DNA of 64,000 nt. Source: Fluviicoccus keumensis. GTDB lineage: Bacteria; Pseudomonadota; Gammaproteobacteria; Pseudomonadales; Moraxellaceae. A program made the translations under genes and the position numbers. The notes beneath the pieces were generated by a model. That model did not search any database, was not told where the DNA came from, and worked only from the letters and a program-made list of their open reading frames with translations. The DNA lies in NCBI RefSeq assembly GCF_004217445.1, contig NZ_SHKX01000001.1, positions 21,410 to 85,409 on the forward strand. Direction: 5' to 3'. Shown here one piece after another: positions 26,844 to 36,145 of the stretch (within the stretch, counting starts at the first letter, position 1; each line of letters begins with the position of its first letter).

Positions 26844-28769
26844 ATGTTTTCCAGACGCCTTCTCGCCGCCATGACCGTGATCTGGCTGGCCGCCGCATTC
26901 CCCGCCCGGGCCGATGACAAGGATTACCTGCTGGCCCGGGAAGCCTGGCAGCAGGGCGACCTGACCGCCCTGGCCGCGGCCCAGGCTCGCCTGCAGGGCG
27001 ATCCGCTGGTGATCTACGCCGATTACTTCCTGCTGGGCAAGGATGCGGCTTCCATGTCGCCCGACGCCGTGCGCGCGTTCCTCACCAAATACCCCGATAC
27101 GCTGCTGGCGGACAAGGTTCGCACCGACTTCCTGCGTTTGGCCGGCCGCAAGGGGGACTGGGCTGTCTGGAATGAACTGGCTTCGGGGCTGCAAAACCCG
27201 GATGCGGAATTACGCTGCTTCGACCTGCAAGCCCGCGCCGCGGTGGCGGCCGACACTCCCGCCGTCATGGCGGAAGTGCGCAAGAATCTGTGGTTCACCG
27301 GCAAGGACCAGCCGGCGCCCTGCGAGGCCCTGCTGGCGCAGGCGGAGGCCCAGGGCGTCATATCCCCGGACGAGTACTGGGACCGCCTGCGGCTGGCCCT
27401 GCAAGGCGGCAACAACGCGCTGGCGCGGCGGCTGGCGGGCAAGCTGGGTATCGACCTGCCCGCACCGCAACTGACCAAGCTGGCGGCGGCCCCGAAGGCC
27501 TGGCTGGCCCGGCCGGATGTGGAAACCCGCATCGGTCATGAACTCTATCTGGCGGCGCTGGCGCGCTACAGCCGCGATGCGCTGGAAGACTCGCTGGCGC
27601 GCTGGAAGGATGTGCAGTCGCGTTTTGACGCCGAGAGCCGCGCCTATGGCTGGCGGCTGCTGGCGCTGGCCGGGGCGCGCAAGCAGGATGAACGGGCGGT
27701 GGATTGGTTCAAGCAGAGCGAGGATACGTTGTGGGCGGAAGGCGACCGCGAATGGCAGTTGCGTATCGCCATTCGCGCCGAAAGCTGGCCGGATGTGCTG
27801 TTCGCCATCAACCACCTGGGGCCGGAGCGGCAGCAGGAGCGCGCCTGGCGCTACTGGCGCGCCCATGCCATGCAGAAAATGAACGACAAGCCCGTGATTG
27901 TGCAGGCCATCTACAGCGGCTTGGCGGTGGATGATGATTATTACGGCCTGCTGGCGCGCGACCACCTGGGCAAGCTGCTGACCAAAGCCCCCGACGCCTA
28001 CAAGCCGGTGCCCGCCGATATCGAACGGGCGCAGCTGGACCCCGGCATCCAGCGCGCCTTGCGGCTGTATCTGCTGGACCAGCGTCCGGAGGCCATCCGC
28101 GAGTGGAACTGGGCCTTGCGCAATGCCGATGACCGCTTCCTGCTGGCGGCGGCCGAGCAGGCCGCCAACGCCAAGTGGTATGATCGCGCCATTTATGCCG
28201 CCGAGCGCACCAAGCAGCTGCACAGCTACAGCCTGCGTTACCTGACGCCGTTCCGCGAGGTGGCGCAAGGCTACGCCCAGGAATTCGGGGTTGATCCGGC
28301 CTGGGTTTACGGCCTGATGCGGCAGGAAAGCCGTTTCGTCACCAACGCCAAGTCCGGCGTCGGTGCGGGCGGGCTGATGCAGGTGATGCCGTCCACCGCA
28401 CAATGGGTGGCCAACCGGCTGAAAATCCCCTATCACGCCGGGATGGCGAACGAAGTGGGGATGAATATCCGGCTGGGCACCTATTACCTCAGCAATGCGC
28501 TGAAAAACCTGGGGAATCAGCCGGTGCTGGCCACGGCGGGCTATAACGCCGGTCCCAACCGGGCGCGGCAATGGCAGCACGCCGTCAAACCGCTGGATGC
28601 CGATGTCTATGTGGAAAGCATTCCCTTCACCGAAACCCGCGACTACGTGAAAAAGGTGATGACCAACGCCGTGCATTACGCCATCGGCTTCGGCATGGGG
28701 CCGCAATCCATCAATGCCCGCATGGGCGTGATTCCGCCGCGTAACCAGGCGGTCCCGGACATGCCCTGA
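26844..28769 (+). CDS. slt: Soluble lytic murein transglycosylase
   Basis: 641-residue periplasmic enzyme that cleaves peptidoglycan with 1,6-anhydroMurNAc formation. Signal peptide (MFSRRLLAAMTVIWLAAAFPARA), a long superhelical U/L-domain region, and a C-terminal SLT domain with YGLMRQESRF (catalytic Glu), GAGGLMQVMPSTA and ATAGYNAGPNR. The ribosome site is AGGA. Convergent or overlapping neighbours are absent. Confidence 0.95.
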   Translation: MFSRRLLAAMTVIWLAAAFPARADDKDYLLAREAWQQGDLTALAAAQARLQGDPLVIYADYFLLGKDAASMSPDAVRAFLTKYPDTLLADKVRTDFLRLAGRKGDWAVWNELASGLQNPDAELRCFDLQARAAVAADTPAVMAEVRKNLWFTGKDQPAPCEALLAQAEAQGVISPDEYWDRLRLALQGGNNALARRLAGKLGIDLPAPQLTKLAAAPKAWLARPDVETRIGHELYLAALARYSRDALEDSLARWKDVQSRFDAESRAYGWRLLALAGARKQDERAVDWFKQSEDTLWAEGDREWQLRIAIRAESWPDVLFAINHLGPERQQERAWRYWRAHAMQKMNDKPVIVQAIYSGLAVDDDYYGLLARDHLGKLLTKAPDAYKPVPADIERAQLDPGIQRALRLYLLDQRPEAIREWNWALRNADDRFLLAAAEQAANAKWYDRAIYAAERTKQLHSYSLRYLTPFREVAQGYAQEFGVDPAWVYGLMRQESRFVTNAKSGVGAGGLMQVMPSTAQWVANRLKIPYHAGMANEVGMNIRLGTYYLSNALKNLGNQPVLATAGYNAGPNRARQWQHAVKPLDADVYVESIPFTETRDYVKKVMTNAVHYAIGFGMGPQSINARMGVIPPRNQAVPDMP

Positions 28770-28849
28770 GCGCCGGCAGACGGCTGGCGTTGACGAACAG
28801 CGGCCGCTGACCTACGGTTTCAGGGAAAACAAGAACAAGAAGGTTTGAC

Positions 28850-30526
28850 ATGCCTGATTTCCATGCGGGGAGGAAGGCGGGCGGCAGGGGCTTCGGAGCC
28901 GGCGTCCTGCTGTTCCTGCTCCTGTGGCTGCAGGTGTTTGCGCCCCCCGTCTGTGTCGCTGGGGAAACCGTGGAAATAGAGCCGGTGCGCCTGCAACTCA
29001 AATGGCGGCACCAGTTCCAGTTTGCCGGTTATTACGCCGCCCTGGAAAAGGGCTATTACCGCGAGGCGGGTTTCGATGTGGCGATCCTGCCCGCGCATCC
29101 GGGCCTGGACCCGGTGCGCCAGGTGGCGACCGGTCAGGCCGACTTTGGCGTGGCTTCGTCAGAGCTGGTGCTGGACTACGCCAACGGGGAGCCGGTGGTG
29201 GTGCTGGGCGTCATTTTCCAGCACTCGCCGCTGGTGCTGTTCGCCCGTCGCGCCGCCGGCATCGCCACGGCGCAGGACCTGGTCGGCAAGCGGGTGGCGC
29301 TGGCCGATTCCGAGTCCGAGCTGCTGGCCTATCTCCAGAACGAACATATCCCCCTGAACCGCCTGCAGCGTGTCCGGCACGATTTCAGCCCGGTCAGCCT
29401 GCTGGAGGGCAAGGTGGACGCGCTGGCCGGGTACGACACCGACGAAACCTGGTTCCTGCGCGATCATCTGGATAACTTCATCCGTTTCACCCCCCGCGCC
29501 AGCGGCGTCGATTTCTACGGCGACACCCTGTTCACCTCCGCCACCCGGGTGGCGACCGATCCCGAACGGACCCGCGCCTTCCTGGCCGCCAGCCTGCGCG
29601 GCTGGGACTACGCCCTCAGTCATCAGGCGGAAATGGCGGCGCTGATCCACGAGCGCTATGCCCCCGACCTGCCGGTGGAAAAGCTGTTGTTCGAGGCCGA
29701 CCAGATGGCGCCGCTGATCCGTTCGGACATGGTGGAGCTGGGCTATAGCCACGAAGGGCGCTGGCGGCACATTCTGGATACCTATCGCGCCTTGGGCATG
29801 CTGCCAGCCGACCGGTCGGTCAATTTGCGCGCCTTTTTGTTCCAGCCTGCCCGACAGCTGGATTACCGCTGGCTGATGTGGGTGGTGCTGGCCAGTCTGG
29901 CGGCGTTGTCGCTGATGAGCTGGGTCGCCAGCCGCTTTTACCGGTTGAACCAGCAACTGGCCCTGCAGCTGGCCGAGAACCGCGAATTGCAGGAGCGGCT
30001 GCGGCAGGAAGCGATCCGCGACCCCCTGACCGGATTGCATAACCGCCGTTATCTGAGTGAAACCCTGCAGCGCGAACTGTCGCGGGCCTTGCGCGAGGCG
30101 TCGCCGGTCAGTCTGGTGATCATCGATATCGATCATTTCAAGGAGATCAACGATTCGCTGGGCCATTCCGCGGGCGATGAGGTGCTGACGGCCGTGGCCG
30201 CCATTCTGCGGGATGGTTGCCGTGACAGCGATATTGCCTGCCGCTATGGCGGCGATGAGCTGGTGGTGGTGATGCTGAACGCGACGCCGCAGGCGCTGGC
30301 GGCGCGGGTGGAGCGCTGGCGGGCATCTCTCTCGGTGATGGAATTCCACGGTCAGGCGTTGCGGGTAAGCTTCTCCGCCGGCGTGGCGGGCTTCCCCCGT
30401 AACGGCCTGAGTGAGGACGCGCTGCTCGTGGCGGCGGACAAGGCGCTGTATCTGGCCAAGCAGCAGGGCCGCAACCGCACCGTCACCGCCCCGGTAATGC
30501 CCGAGGCGGCCGTCTTCAGCGGATGA
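28850..30526 (+). CDS. Diguanylate cyclase with periplasmic substrate-binding (NMT1/THI5-like) sensor
   Basis: 558 residues. A signal/anchor helix, a THI5/SsuA-like binding domain (RLQLKWRHQFQFAGYYAALEKGYYREAGFDV, in two parts below 20 each: RLQLKWRHQFQFAG and YYAALEKGYYREAG), a membrane helix near residue 345, a short coiled coil and a GGDEF domain. The active-site motif is GGDEL near residue 467, a variant still active in some enzymes, and an RDSD inhibitory site lies 5 residues before it. Domain order suggests ligand-controlled c-di-GMP synthesis. It ends 11 bases inside the convergent RidA gene. Confidence 0.88.
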   Translation: MPDFHAGRKAGGRGFGAGVLLFLLLWLQVFAPPVCVAGETVEIEPVRLQLKWRHQFQFAGYYAALEKGYYREAGFDVAILPAHPGLDPVRQVATGQADFGVASSELVLDYANGEPVVVLGVIFQHSPLVLFARRAAGIATAQDLVGKRVALADSESELLAYLQNEHIPLNRLQRVRHDFSPVSLLEGKVDALAGYDTDETWFLRDHLDNFIRFTPRASGVDFYGDTLFTSATRVATDPERTRAFLAASLRGWDYALSHQAEMAALIHERYAPDLPVEKLLFEADQMAPLIRSDMVELGYSHEGRWRHILDTYRALGMLPADRSVNLRAFLFQPARQLDYRWLMWVVLASLAALSLMSWVASRFYRLNQQLALQLAENRELQERLRQEAIRDPLTGLHNRRYLSETLQRELSRALREASPVSLVIIDIDHFKEINDSLGHSAGDEVLTAVAAILRDGCRDSDIACRYGGDELVVVMLNATPQALAARVERWRASLSVMEFHGQALRVSFSAGVAGFPRNGLSEDALLVAADKALYLAKQQGRNRTVTAPVMPEAAVFSG

Positions 30527-30866
30527 CAGCCGCCGTGGCCTGGATTTCCACCCGGTAGCCCGGATGCGCCAGTTTGGCCTGCACGCAGGCGCGCACCGGC
30601 GCAGTGCCGTGCGGCACCCAGGCATCCCAGATCTGGTTGAAGGCGTCGATATCGCGAATGTCGGCCAGGAAAATGGTGACCATCAGCAGGTGGGACGTGG
30701 AACTGCCCGCCTGATGCAGGCTGGCGGTCAGTTGTTCCAGGACTTCGACTGTTTGCACTTCCAGCGAGGCGTCCGGCGAATTGGCGACCTCCACGACATA
30801 GACCGTGGAGTTGTGAATGACCAGGTGCGACCAGCGGCTGGTGGTTCCGATGCGGGTAATGCTCAT
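30516..30866 (-). CDS. Rid-family (RidA/YjgF-like) protein
   Basis: 116 residues starting MSITRIGTTSRWSHLVIHN. The Rid fold is recognisable in VEVLEQLTASLHQAGSSTSHLL and the GTAPVRACVQAKLAHPGYRVEIQATA end, with the Arg that binds the substrate carboxylate in archetypal RidA. Family members hydrolyse reactive enamine/imine intermediates; this is a divergent subgroup. It overlaps the DGC gene end by 11 bases on the opposite strand. Confidence 0.85.
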   Translation of the reverse strand: MSITRIGTTSRWSHLVIHNSTVYVVEVANSPDASLEVQTVEVLEQLTASLHQAGSSTSHLLMVTIFLADIRDIDAFNQIWDAWVPHGTAPVRACVQAKLAHPGYRVEIQATAAVIR

Positions 30867-30919
30867 GACAGGCTCCGGGCGGCGGATGGAGACGGGCGGG
30901 GCGAGGGGGCCGCCGCCCC

Positions 30920-33900
30920 TCAGCCCCGGGGCCACAGTTGCTGCACCAGCATCTGTTTCAGGTTCTCGAAGGCTATCGGCTTGACCAGGCAGTTGTCCAT
31001 GCCCGCTTCCAGGCAACGGACCTGCTGGTCCGGCATGGCGTGGGCGGTCAGGGCAATGATGGGGATGGCGGCCAGGCCCCGGCTCTTTTCCTGATCGCGG
31101 ATGCGGCGCGACGCCTCATAGCCGTCCAGCTCCGGCATTTCGCAATCCATCAGGATCAGGTCGTAGCGTCCTGGAGCGTCCCCCTGCATCCGCACCGCCT
31201 CCAGGCCGTTGACGGCTATCTCTGCCGTCATGTCCAGCTTGCGCAGCATGCCGGTAATGACCAGGCGGTTGACCTGGTTGTCCTCGGCCACCAGCACCCG
31301 GCGCCCTTGCAGGACCTTGCGCAAGGCTTCGTGCCCGGCATCGGCCGTTAACGGCGCGGCCGCATCGGTGCGCGCGCCCACCAGACTCAGCAACTGGTTG
31401 CGCAGCACGGTGGCGGATGCCGGTTTGTGCAGTACCGCGTCCAGCCCGGCGCCGGCCAGGTCTTCTGGCGACGGGTGGGCGCGCAGCGGCGTCAGCAGCA
31501 AGCGGCGTGCGCCCGCCGCCAGTCCTTGCGCTTCAATCTCGCGGGCCAGCGTCAGGCCGCCGTCGGCCAGACCCAGATCCAGCGTCAGGTAGTCGTAGGG
31601 CCGGCCGCTTTCCCGGGCGGCCCGCAGCCGGTTCAGGGCTTCGCCGGCGGTATGGGCGGTGTCGGCGGTCATCCCCCAGGATGCCGCCTGTTCGCTGATC
31701 ATGCGGCTGAAATCCGGAGAATTGTCCACCAACAGCAGCCGCTTGCCGTTCAGGGCGGTCAGCGAAACCCGGTGATCCTCGCAGTAATGCTCGCCCGCGC
31801 GTTCAAACGGCAGCGTGACGGTGAACAGCGAGCCTTCGCCGTAGCGGCTTTGCACCTCGATGTCGCCGCCCATCATCACCGCCAGCCGCTTGCAGATGCT
31901 CAGTCCCAGACCGGTGCCGCCGAACTGGCGTGTGGTCGAGGCGTCCGCCTGGCGGAAGGCGTCAAACAGTCCGGCCTGCTGCGCCGGGGTCAGGCCGATA
32001 CCGGTGTCGCTGACTTCCAGGCAGAGCTGCGGACGGGCATGCTCCTCGCGCACGAAGACTCTCAGGGCGATGTGCCCCTGCCGGGTGAACTTGAAGGCAT
32101 TGCTGAGCAGGTTGATCAGGATCTGGCGGATGCGCAGCGGATCGGCGCGGATCAGCACCGGCGTTTCCGGCGCAATGGACGCCAGGAACTCCAGCCGTTT
32201 CTGCTCGGCGGTCAGGGCGAAGATCGAGGCGCATTCCAGCAACAGGCTTTCCAGGTCCATGTCGATGGTTTCGATGGCCATCTTGCCCGCCTCGATCTTG
32301 GAGTAGTCGAGGATGTCATTGATGATGTTGAGCAGCGTGCGTCCGGAAATCCGGATCACATTCAGGTATTCCTGCTGCTGGGCGCTGAGGCCGGTGTCCA
32401 GCAGCAGTTCGGTCATGCCCAGCACCCCGTTCATGGGAGTGCGGATTTCGTGGCTCATGTTGGCCAGGAAGCGGCTCTTGGCTTCATTGGCGCGGTCTGC
32501 TTCCAGCCGGGCGGCCTCCAGTTCGGCATTACGCTCGCGCAGGGTGCGGGTGTGCAGGGCAATCGCCCGCTCCAGGTGCTGGCGGCGGCCGGTGCTGGCC
32601 AGGGCGTAGATCACCGCCAGGCTGGTGCTGATCAGGCCGGTGACCAGCACCAGCCAGGTCAGCCAGTTCTGATAGGACGCCAGTCGCTCCTTCGTGGGCC
32701 AGACATCCACCCGCCAGATCTGGCCTCCGGCCTGCAGGGTGGATACGTGATGCAGTCCCATGTCCTGTGCTGTCCGTTTAACCGTTGCGGACAGGGGAGC
32801 GCCGTAGATGACCTCGCTGTGGTGCAATTGGTGAACCTGGAAGGTATATCCTCCCGGGAAGACGCCTTGCCGCAAACGGTCCAGCACCCAGGGCACGTCC
32901 AGCTCGACCACAATGAAGCCGTGTTGCCGTTCCGGGGAGACATTCAGGTTGACCGGCGTCAGCAACAACGTCCCGGCGCCGTTTCCGGAGACGGTCGGCG
33001 ACAGCAGGCTTTCGCCGCTGTGCAAGGCCTGGAGGATAACGGGAGCATAGAGCGGCTCGGCCAGCAGGTCGCGCCCCGGTTGCTGCATCGGCGTAAGATG
33101 CGGCTCGATATAAGTCAGCGGCAAGGCGCGATGGACATCCGGCCGGGCCGCCGCACCCGCCGTGGCGTCATCCGGGGTCAGGGTCGGGCCGATCAGCGGC
33201 GCCCAGGAGACCGAGCGGACTTCCGGATGGGTGGGCAGCCAGCTGTCCACAAACCGCCTGAACTCCATCGCCGACACAAAGTCGCTGCTTTCGAAAAGCC
33301 CTCGCGCCAGCCGGGAGAACTGCTCGTATTCCGCATAACGCTGCTGCATCTGGCTGACTGCGCGCTCGCTGGTCAGCCGGAAGTTGGCGGCGCGGTCGCG
33401 GTTTTCCAGCGCCATGGCCAGGAAAAAGGCGGAGGTGGCCAGGGCAAACGTCAGCACGGAGACCACGGTGACAATGGCGGCGCGGTTGCGGTTGAAATAG
33501 GGGTGGGGCATTCCCCAGACCAGGAACAACGGGGTGAAGGTCAAGACCCCGATGCTGTCGCCGACCCACCAGACCAGCCAGTTCTGCACCAGGTATCCGG
33601 CGGGAATGGCTCCGGCCAGATGCAGGACCGAAACGCTCCAGGAGGCGTTGAACAGCGTGGCGACAATGCCGCCCAGACCCAGCATGCGCAGGATGTCCGC
33701 CGGTTCGTCAAACCCCGGCGAAAAAGCCACGAAGCGCCGGATCAGCACCACGCCGATATAGGTCTGGACGGCCGCGCCCAGCCCGACCGATAACGGCAGC
33801 CACGGGACCTGTTCCAGCGGGCTGACCCCGCGAATGGCGGCCATGACCAGCAAGTTGCTGGCGAACGACCCCAGGGCCACGCCGGGCAGCAGGCGGTTGC

Positions 33901-34102
33901 CGAATTGCAGCACCCAGGCCAGGGCTATGCCGGACGCGGGCCACACGATGGTGGCGTAGCCCGGCGGCGCGGCCAGTTTCAGGCCCAGCTGGCTGAACAG
34001 GAAGTAGGTCAGCGCCAGCAGCAGGTTGCCCACCAGCACATGCTTGGCCAGCTTGCCGGCGAGGGTTTCCACAAGTGGAGGAAGAGCGGTGGCGGAGGCC
34101 AT
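30920..34102 (-). CDS. Hybrid sensor histidine kinase (MASE1-CHASE-HisKA-HATPase-REC-REC)
   Basis: 1060 residues. N-terminal MASE1 membrane domain, a CHASE-type extracytoplasmic domain, HisKA with the H-box NMSHEIRTPMNG (His near residue 551), HATPase_c (GTGLGLSICKRLAVMMGG), then two receiver domains. The first (RLLLVDNSPDF, TLDLGLADGG) lacks a full acidic pocket and may be degenerate; the second has MDCEMPELDGYEA with the acceptor Asp near 985. No HPt or response-regulator gene is adjacent, so output is unknown. It lies 92 bases after the DUF692 unit in the same direction and could be cotranscribed. Confidence 0.92.
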   Translation of the reverse strand: MASATALPPLVETLAGKLAKHVLVGNLLLALTYFLFSQLGLKLAAPPGYATIVWPASGIALAWVLQFGNRLLPGVALGSFASNLLVMAAIRGVSPLEQVPWLPLSVGLGAAVQTYIGVVLIRRFVAFSPGFDEPADILRMLGLGGIVATLFNASWSVSVLHLAGAIPAGYLVQNWLVWWVGDSIGVLTFTPLFLVWGMPHPYFNRNRAAIVTVVSVLTFALATSAFFLAMALENRDRAANFRLTSERAVSQMQQRYAEYEQFSRLARGLFESSDFVSAMEFRRFVDSWLPTHPEVRSVSWAPLIGPTLTPDDATAGAAARPDVHRALPLTYIEPHLTPMQQPGRDLLAEPLYAPVILQALHSGESLLSPTVSGNGAGTLLLTPVNLNVSPERQHGFIVVELDVPWVLDRLRQGVFPGGYTFQVHQLHHSEVIYGAPLSATVKRTAQDMGLHHVSTLQAGGQIWRVDVWPTKERLASYQNWLTWLVLVTGLISTSLAVIYALASTGRRQHLERAIALHTRTLRERNAELEAARLEADRANEAKSRFLANMSHEIRTPMNGVLGMTELLLDTGLSAQQQEYLNVIRISGRTLLNIINDILDYSKIEAGKMAIETIDMDLESLLLECASIFALTAEQKRLEFLASIAPETPVLIRADPLRIRQILINLLSNAFKFTRQGHIALRVFVREEHARPQLCLEVSDTGIGLTPAQQAGLFDAFRQADASTTRQFGGTGLGLSICKRLAVMMGGDIEVQSRYGEGSLFTVTLPFERAGEHYCEDHRVSLTALNGKRLLLVDNSPDFSRMISEQAASWGMTADTAHTAGEALNRLRAARESGRPYDYLTLDLGLADGGLTLAREIEAQGLAAGARRLLLTPLRAHPSPEDLAGAGLDAVLHKPASATVLRNQLLSLVGARTDAAAPLTADAGHEALRKVLQGRRVLVAEDNQVNRLVITGMLRKLDMTAEIAVNGLEAVRMQGDAPGRYDLILMDCEMPELDGYEASRRIRDQEKSRGLAAIPIIALTAHAMPDQQVRCLEAGMDNCLVKPIAFENLKQMLVQQLWPRG

Positions 34103-34193
34103 GGTCAGGTCACTGTTTTTCTTATCCTGATAGTCAGGACTCTAGCACACGCGGCTTGCGGCGCGACACGCCCGGCCGCGCCTCCGGTCGGGT

Positions 34194-35111
34194 TCAGGCG
34201 CATGTCAGCATGCCGTTGGCGAGCAATTCCCGGAATCCCTGGCGGATGCCGGACAGTAACGGGTCGGCGGCCCCGGCGGCGCGCATCTGTGTCAGGATGG
34301 CGGCCACATCGGTTTCTCCGTCAAGATGGCCGACCAGCGCGCTGAATCCGTCCGGGAGTTCCAGGAACCGGTGCTCCACTTCCGGCTCACAGCGCGAGTT
34401 GCCAATGATCACCGCCCGCGACACCAGCAAGCGCGGATTTTCCGCGCGCAAGGCATGATCGCGGTCCGCCGCCGTCAGCGGCTGCCGTTCCAGACGCCGC
34501 CACAACTCCGCGCCGCCGCCCGCGCACAGGCAGGCTTTCAGTTCGGCATAGGGGCGGGGCAGTCGCGCGGCGTCCACGCCGGTGGCCAGGGTCAGCCGAA
34601 GGTTTTCCCAGTGCTCCGGGATAGCGGCGTCGGCTTCGGGTGCAGATTCGTCCTGCATCGTCATGAAGCGCACGATGGCGGATGAGCGGGCCATACCCGT
34701 TTCCGCGTCCAGAATGTCCAGAACGCCGCCCCGCACGTCTTCCGGCTCCGGGCTGTCCTCGTCAATCCAGGCCCGCAACCGGGCGGCGAACGCAGTCGCC
34801 CGCTCCAGCGGATGTTCCTGCATGGTGTCGGTATCGATCAGTGCTTTCAGCGTTTCCAGCCCGCCGTGTAACGAGGACACCAGACTGAACGATAGCGGGA
34901 AACTGCGGCAGAGCTGCGACAGGATCAAGCCGGCGCGCAGACCGGCCTCGAATTCCAGCGCATCGTGACGGATGGCGGCGAAGTCGCGGATTTCCTCGGC
35001 GCTGAGGCGATAGGAGGCCAGCGCCGTCGCCGGATCGCGGCGGAAACGGTCGCGCAGCCGCCGGTCGAACAGCAGGTGGAACAGCACTTCTTCCTGGGCG
35101 TGCAGGCTCAT
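34194..35111 (-). CDS. Partner protein of the DUF692/MNIO enzyme (putative)
   Basis: 305 residues with no signal peptide or membrane segment. The N-terminus is helical (MSLHAQEEVLFHLLFDRRLRDRF, written MSLHAQEEVLFHLL then FDRRLRDRF), and the rest resembles the partner proteins (HvfC/MbnC/DUF2063-like) encoded beside MNIO enzymes. The similarity is by context and general pattern, not a firm family match. Its ATG overlaps the DUF692 stop (ATGA), so the two proteins are made together. Confidence 0.55.
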   Translation of the reverse strand: MSLHAQEEVLFHLLFDRRLRDRFRRDPATALASYRLSAEEIRDFAAIRHDALEFEAGLRAGLILSQLCRSFPLSFSLVSSLHGGLETLKALIDTDTMQEHPLERATAFAARLRAWIDEDSPEPEDVRGGVLDILDAETGMARSSAIVRFMTMQDESAPEADAAIPEHWENLRLTLATGVDAARLPRPYAELKACLCAGGGAELWRRLERQPLTAADRDHALRAENPRLLVSRAVIIGNSRCEPEVEHRFLELPDGFSALVGHLDGETDVAAILTQMRAAGAADPLLSGIRQGFRELLANGMLTCA

Positions 35112-35992
35112 GGCGTGTCTCCGGCGGCGGCGACCAGTTCCGCATTGCCGCTCAGGCGCTGTACCAGACCGCGCAGGCGTTGCACGGTCGACAGCACGGT
35201 AGTGGCGTCGCGGCCTTCGCACTCATAACAGACCGCCTTCAGGTTCGGCAGGCGCGGCAGCAGACTTTCCAGCATCCGCCAACTGGGCTCCAGGATGTCG
35301 CATTCATGGGCATCCACGTAGATCGGCCCCTGTTCGCCGTCCTTGAGACGGCCGCCCGCAATGTGGACTTCCACCACGCGCCGGCAATCCAGCGCCGCCA
35401 GGTCGTCCAGAATCCGTCCGCCGCAGGCCATTTCCCACGATACCAGATGACCCATGTCCAGCAGCACCGCACAGTCGGCGGCCTCGGCCAGCCGCCCGAA
35501 GAAGGTCATCAACGGCATCGTGCCGACGGTGAAGGTCATTGGCGGCGGCTCGATGGCGACGGTGACCGGAATCACGTCCCGTACCTCGCGCACCCGCGTG
35601 ATGGCCTGTTGCAGCGAAGCTTCGTTCAGAATGGGCGGAATGAAGTATCCCAGTTGGGTGGAATAGCCGTGACTGTCGCCCCAGAAACAGTAGGCGCAAT
35701 CCTGGGCAAACCAGGGGGAGCGCACGCGACGGATGTGTTCCGCCGCGGTTTCAAGCCACAGACGGGAATTCGGGAATGTGCCGCAGAAGTTGATGAAGGA
35801 GGGATGAAACAGCACTGTCGCTCCGGCGGCATGAATGCGCTCAACCTCGTCGAGGACCCGGTCGGCCTCGACTTGCGCCGCATATTCCACAAAGCGCGGT
35901 CCGCCCGGCGTACTCACCAGCGCTACCGGATCGGGTTCGGAAGCCAGGCTGAGGCTGACGCCCACGCCCAGCACGGGAAGGTGTTCTAGCAT
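35108..35992 (-). CDS. DUF692 (MNIO-type multinuclear iron oxidative enzyme), divergent
   Basis: 294 residues with the DUF692 TIM-barrel pattern. Ligand-like residues are seen in LFHPSF (His), VAIEPPP (Glu), LLDMGHLVSW (DxxH, as in MbnB, where many DUF692 proteins have DxxN), EVHIAGG (His), YVDAHECD (DxH) and YECEGRD (Glu). The region usually reading S-E-H-L-S-W is here QDCAYCFW, so one His ligand appears to be replaced, possibly by Cys. MNIO enzymes modify Cys, Asp or other residues of ribosomal peptides; a substrate is not evident next to this gene. Confidence 0.75.
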   Translation of the reverse strand: MLEHLPVLGVGVSLSLASEPDPVALVSTPGGPRFVEYAAQVEADRVLDEVERIHAAGATVLFHPSFINFCGTFPNSRLWLETAAEHIRRVRSPWFAQDCAYCFWGDSHGYSTQLGYFIPPILNEASLQQAITRVREVRDVIPVTVAIEPPPMTFTVGTMPLMTFFGRLAEAADCAVLLDMGHLVSWEMACGGRILDDLAALDCRRVVEVHIAGGRLKDGEQGPIYVDAHECDILEPSWRMLESLLPRLPNLKAVCYECEGRDATTVLSTVQRLRGLVQRLSGNAELVAAAGDTP

Positions 35993-36052
35993 GGATGGGG
36001 CCGTCTGCGGGTAAAGGCGGCTACGTTAGCACAGCCGGAGCGGGGCTTCAGC

Positions 36053-36083
36053 CCCAAAAAACAAGGCAGCCCGAAGGCTGCCT
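36053..36083 (-). terminator. Terminator after first solute-binding protein gene
   Basis: Minus-strand stem AGGCAGCC-TTCG-GGCTGCCT (36064-36083) followed by TTGTTTTTT. It separates the solute-binding genes from the DUF692 unit. Confidence 0.85.
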
Positions 36084-36145
36084 GAGTGTTGGAGAAACAT
36101 CTTTATTGTTCTGGTCCACCGTCCCTGGTGTTGGGTGGTGTCCGG

